NCBI RefSeq assembly: GCF_023276405.1
Contig: NZ_JALRMO010000001.1
Location: 2,604,001 to 2,668,000, forward strand
Direction of reading: 5' to 3'
Length of the DNA stretch: 64,000 bases
Source: Paenibacillus hamazuiensis
GTDB lineage: Bacteria; Bacillota; Bacilli; Paenibacillales; NBRC-103111
Shown: positions 62,364 through 64,000 of the stretch, in pieces
How the letters are laid out: each line of letters opens with the position of its first letter
How positions within the stretch are numbered: the first letter of the stretch is position 1
Translations under genes and position numbers: made by a program
Notes under the pieces: model-generated
Database searches by the model: none
Told to the model about the DNA's origin: nothing
Seen by the model: only the letters and a program-made list of their open reading frames with translations

Positions 62364-62675
62364 TTAACGGCAGCGGGGGCCGCAAAAACCGCCGCAGCGA
62401 TGAAAACCGCCGCAAAAGCCTCCGCAGCGGAATCCTCCGCAAAAGCCACCGCAGCGGAACCCTCCGCAAAAGCCTCCGCAAAAGCCACCGCAAAAACCGC
62501 CGCAGAATCCAGTGCAAAAGCCGATGAAGCCGGTACAGAAGCCGACGCAAAGCCGCGACGGATCTTCCGGAATCTGGCCCGCATACTGCGGGACTTCTCC
62601 ATTCCAAGGCGTCATCTCGCCTGCCTGAAACGGGGAAACGTTCAACTGTTGAAGCTCATTTTGGAATTCATTCAT
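62364..62675 (-). CDS. TOMM precursor peptide, heterocycloanthracin-like with CGGF repeats
   Basis: 103 residues from an ATG after GGAGG. The leader (residues 1-41) begins MNEFQNELQQLNVSPFQAGE, close to heterocycloanthracin/sonorensin leaders. The core (42-103) has 14 Cys at 43, 47, 54, 58, 62, 66, 70, 75, 79, 84, 88, 94, 98 and 102, arranged as Cys-Gly-Gly-Phe tetrads with Arg-Cys inserts and a CGPRCR end. Apart from two Thr, only Cys are available for heterocyclisation. The repeats lie in coding phase and are translated only on this strand; the opposite Ala-rich frames are shadows. The biosynthetic genes follow downstream in the same direction. Confidence 0.93.
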   Translation of the reverse strand: MNEFQNELQQLNVSPFQAGEMTPWNGEVPQYAGQIPEDPSRLCVGFCTGFIGFCTGFCGGFCGGFCGGFCGGFRCGGFCGGFRCGGFCGGFHRCGGFCGPRCR

Positions 62676-62858
62676 TTTAAAAAACCTCCAAATTAATTTT
62701 TTTGATAATGACCAGAGTTCCAAGGAAACGTGGAACGGTATCGAAACATGATTCCAATTTATGGCGAAAACTCCGCACTTGTTACTGATTCAAACGCCCA
62801 TTTTATGGGCATTTGTCCCCTTGCCGGGATGCCTACCGTTATTCAAATATCAAAATGC

Positions 62859-62888
62859 AAAAGGACTGCCCTCATCTGAGGACAGTCC
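62859..62888 (-). terminator. Terminator of the oxidase gene
   Basis: GGACTGTCC...GGGCAGTCC stem on the minus strand, followed by TTTT, 13 bases downstream of the oxidase stop. Confidence 0.85.
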
Positions 62889-62900
62889 CAGCTTTATGCC

Positions 62901-64000
62901 TTACCACGTTCGATATCCTTTGGAGCCTACGCCGGCGTTACCGATCAGGTCCATGACAGGCACGGTATACGCCACCAAAATCAGCACCGCCAGCACTCCC
63001 ACCCATACACCCCAGCGTTCAAATATCGCAGGTGGTTTCTCCGCCGCATCGCCGGTCTCGGCGATCGGGAATTGCTCGGGAGCTCCTGCCGCCTTCGGCA
63101 GAAGCATCAGTTTGACGATGTTGAAGATCATCATCACAACGGCGATGAAAAGAATCGTGCCGCCGACAGCCATCGCCACGTGATAAGGAATCCAACCCAG
63201 CGCGTCCGGATTATCCTGATACGTGGTGTACGCCGTCCGTCGGGGAGATCCGAGCAGGCCGACCGTATGCATGGAGCCCGACATGAAAAACATGCCGATG
63301 CACCATACGATCGTCTGAGCGATCCCCATCCGGTGCATGCGCGGAGTCAGCACCCGTCCCGTTACAGCCGGAATCAGCCAGTACGCAATGCCGAAGAACG
63401 TCAGCGCCACGCTTGTAGCCACGGTCAAATGAAAATGTCCCGTCACCCACAACGTGTTATGAACCAAGGCGTTCATCTCATGGCTGGCGTTGATGATTCC
63501 TCCGGCACCGGCAGGAATAAAGACCAGCATGCCCATAAACGGGGCGAAGAAACGTACGTCTTTCCAAGGAAGCTTTTTCAGCCAGCCGAACAAACCTTTG
63601 GCTCCGACCTGCCGTCCGTGCATTTCGAAGGTGGCGAATAAGGAGAACGCCGTCATCAGAGAGGGGACGACGACCATGAAGGTCAGAACGACCTGAACAT
63701 ATTTCCATACGCTTGGGATTCCGGGTTCCATCAGCTGATGGTGGAAGCCGACCGGAATCGAAAACAGCAGAAACATAATAAACGACAAGCGGGCCAGCGC
63801 ATCGCTGAACATTTTGCCGCCGATCACCTTCGGAATGACCACATACCAGCACATATAGGCCGGAAGCAGCCAGAAGTACACGAGCGGATGCCCGAAATAC
63901 CAGAACAGCGTGCGGCTCAGCATAATGTTGACGGTTTCCGTCCAACCGAACGACCACGGGATGAGCTGGAACAGCACCTCGATGGCGACGCCCAAGGTCG
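62901..64000 (-). CDS. Heme-copper oxidase subunit I (ba3/cbaA-like), 5' end outside window
   Basis: At least 366 residues of a membrane protein running past the window edge. Copper/heme ligand region TLFWYFGHPLVYFWLLPAYMCW (cross-linked Tyr, Cu-B His), HHQ (FHHQLME), and GHFHLTVATSVALTF (heme ligand His pair) are present. The C-terminal helices (GVLAVLILVAYTVPVMDL) complete the fold. It terminates respiration by reducing O2. The HPLVY motif and short C-terminus favour the B-type (ba3) class. Confidence 0.93.
   Translation of the reverse strand, partial: TLGVAIEVLFQLIPWSFGWTETVNIMLSRTLFWYFGHPLVYFWLLPAYMCWYVVIPKVIGGKMFSDALARLSFIMFLLFSIPVGFHHQLMEPGIPSVWKYVQVVLTFMVVVPSLMTAFSLFATFEMHGRQVGAKGLFGWLKKLPWKDVRFFAPFMGMLVFIPAGAGGIINASHEMNALVHNTLWVTGHFHLTVATSVALTFFGIAYWLIPAVTGRVLTPRMHRMGIAQTIVWCIGMFFMSGSMHTVGLLGSPRRTAYTTYQDNPDALGWIPYHVAMAVGGTILFIAVVMMIFNIVKLMLLPKAAGAPEQFPIAETGDAAEKPPAIFERWGVWVGVLAVLILVAYTVPVMDLIGNAGVGSKGYRTW

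Noticed and set aside
62364-62560. Short repeats as a CRISPR or minisatellite
   Set aside because: The period is that of codon tetrads in the precursor core; there are no spacers and no cas genes.
62273-62602. Ala-rich ORF overlapping the TOMM precursor in another phase
   Set aside because: Simple shadow of the CGGF repeats; no ribosome site and no family resemblance.

Overview
The window looks like a chromosomal stretch of a spore-forming Gram-positive bacterium of the Paenibacillus type. This is inferred from gene content, strong AGGAGG-type ribosome binding sites with frequent TTG/GTG starts, a c-di-AMP riboswitch ahead of a LysM-CAP protein, a SinI/SinR pair, a YjcZ-like small peptide, AbfB-domain secreted proteins and a large oligosaccharide/peptide ABC system. 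There are no rRNA or tRNA genes and no CRISPR array.

Layout. 0.2-3.9 kb: an IS1182-family element whose own terminal hairpin has been invaded by a group IIC-like intron. An intron-free second copy in the opposite orientation lies at 33.9-35.5 kb. Both copies sit inside rho-independent terminators and are flanked by duplicated terminator hairpins. 4-16.7 kb: mostly housekeeping genes (GAF-ECF sigma factor, cysJI sulfite reductase, M48 protease, two CBO0543 membrane proteins, acetyl-esterase, malate:quinone oxidoreductase, riboswitch plus CAP protein, aromatic acid exporter). 16.8-26.9 kb: an ABC uptake operon (SBP-B-C-D-F) with two downstream Vps62/AbfB-like proteins and a GntR/LacI regulator; its OppD gene carries one in-frame TGA. 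27-31.6 kb: small metabolic and regulatory genes and two gene remnants. 31.7-33.9 kb: an orphan YcaO cyclodehydratase opposite a 33-residue YjcZ-like peptide.

35.5-55.8 kb: a large surface-polysaccharide region. Two operons diverge from 45.84-46.26 kb. Leftward are a UbiA-type polyprenyl-phosphate glycosyl donor synthase, an SMR flippase, a PAP2 protein, a PMT-like membrane glycosyltransferase and an anchored glycoside hydrolase. Rightward are GlmS, a HEAT-repeat protein, a processive GT2 synthase, a degenerate receiver protein and a second glycoside hydrolase (interrupted by an in-frame TGA). A SinI/SinR pair and a paralogous secreted TIM-barrel protein follow. Palindromes of the form TTC-N2-TATA-N2-GAA, which contain SinR-like half-sites, occur in the divergent promoter region and upstream of the TIM-barrel gene. 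This suggests a SinR-controlled matrix locus.

55.9-62.7 kb: a TetR gene and a thiazole/oxazole-modified microcin (TOMM) cluster of the heterocycloanthracin type: a precursor peptide with a Cys-Gly-Gly-Phe repeat core (14 Cys), an ocin-ThiF-like protein, a fused E1-like/YcaO cyclodehydratase and a double-domain SagB dehydrogenase. The window ends inside a heme-copper oxidase subunit I gene.
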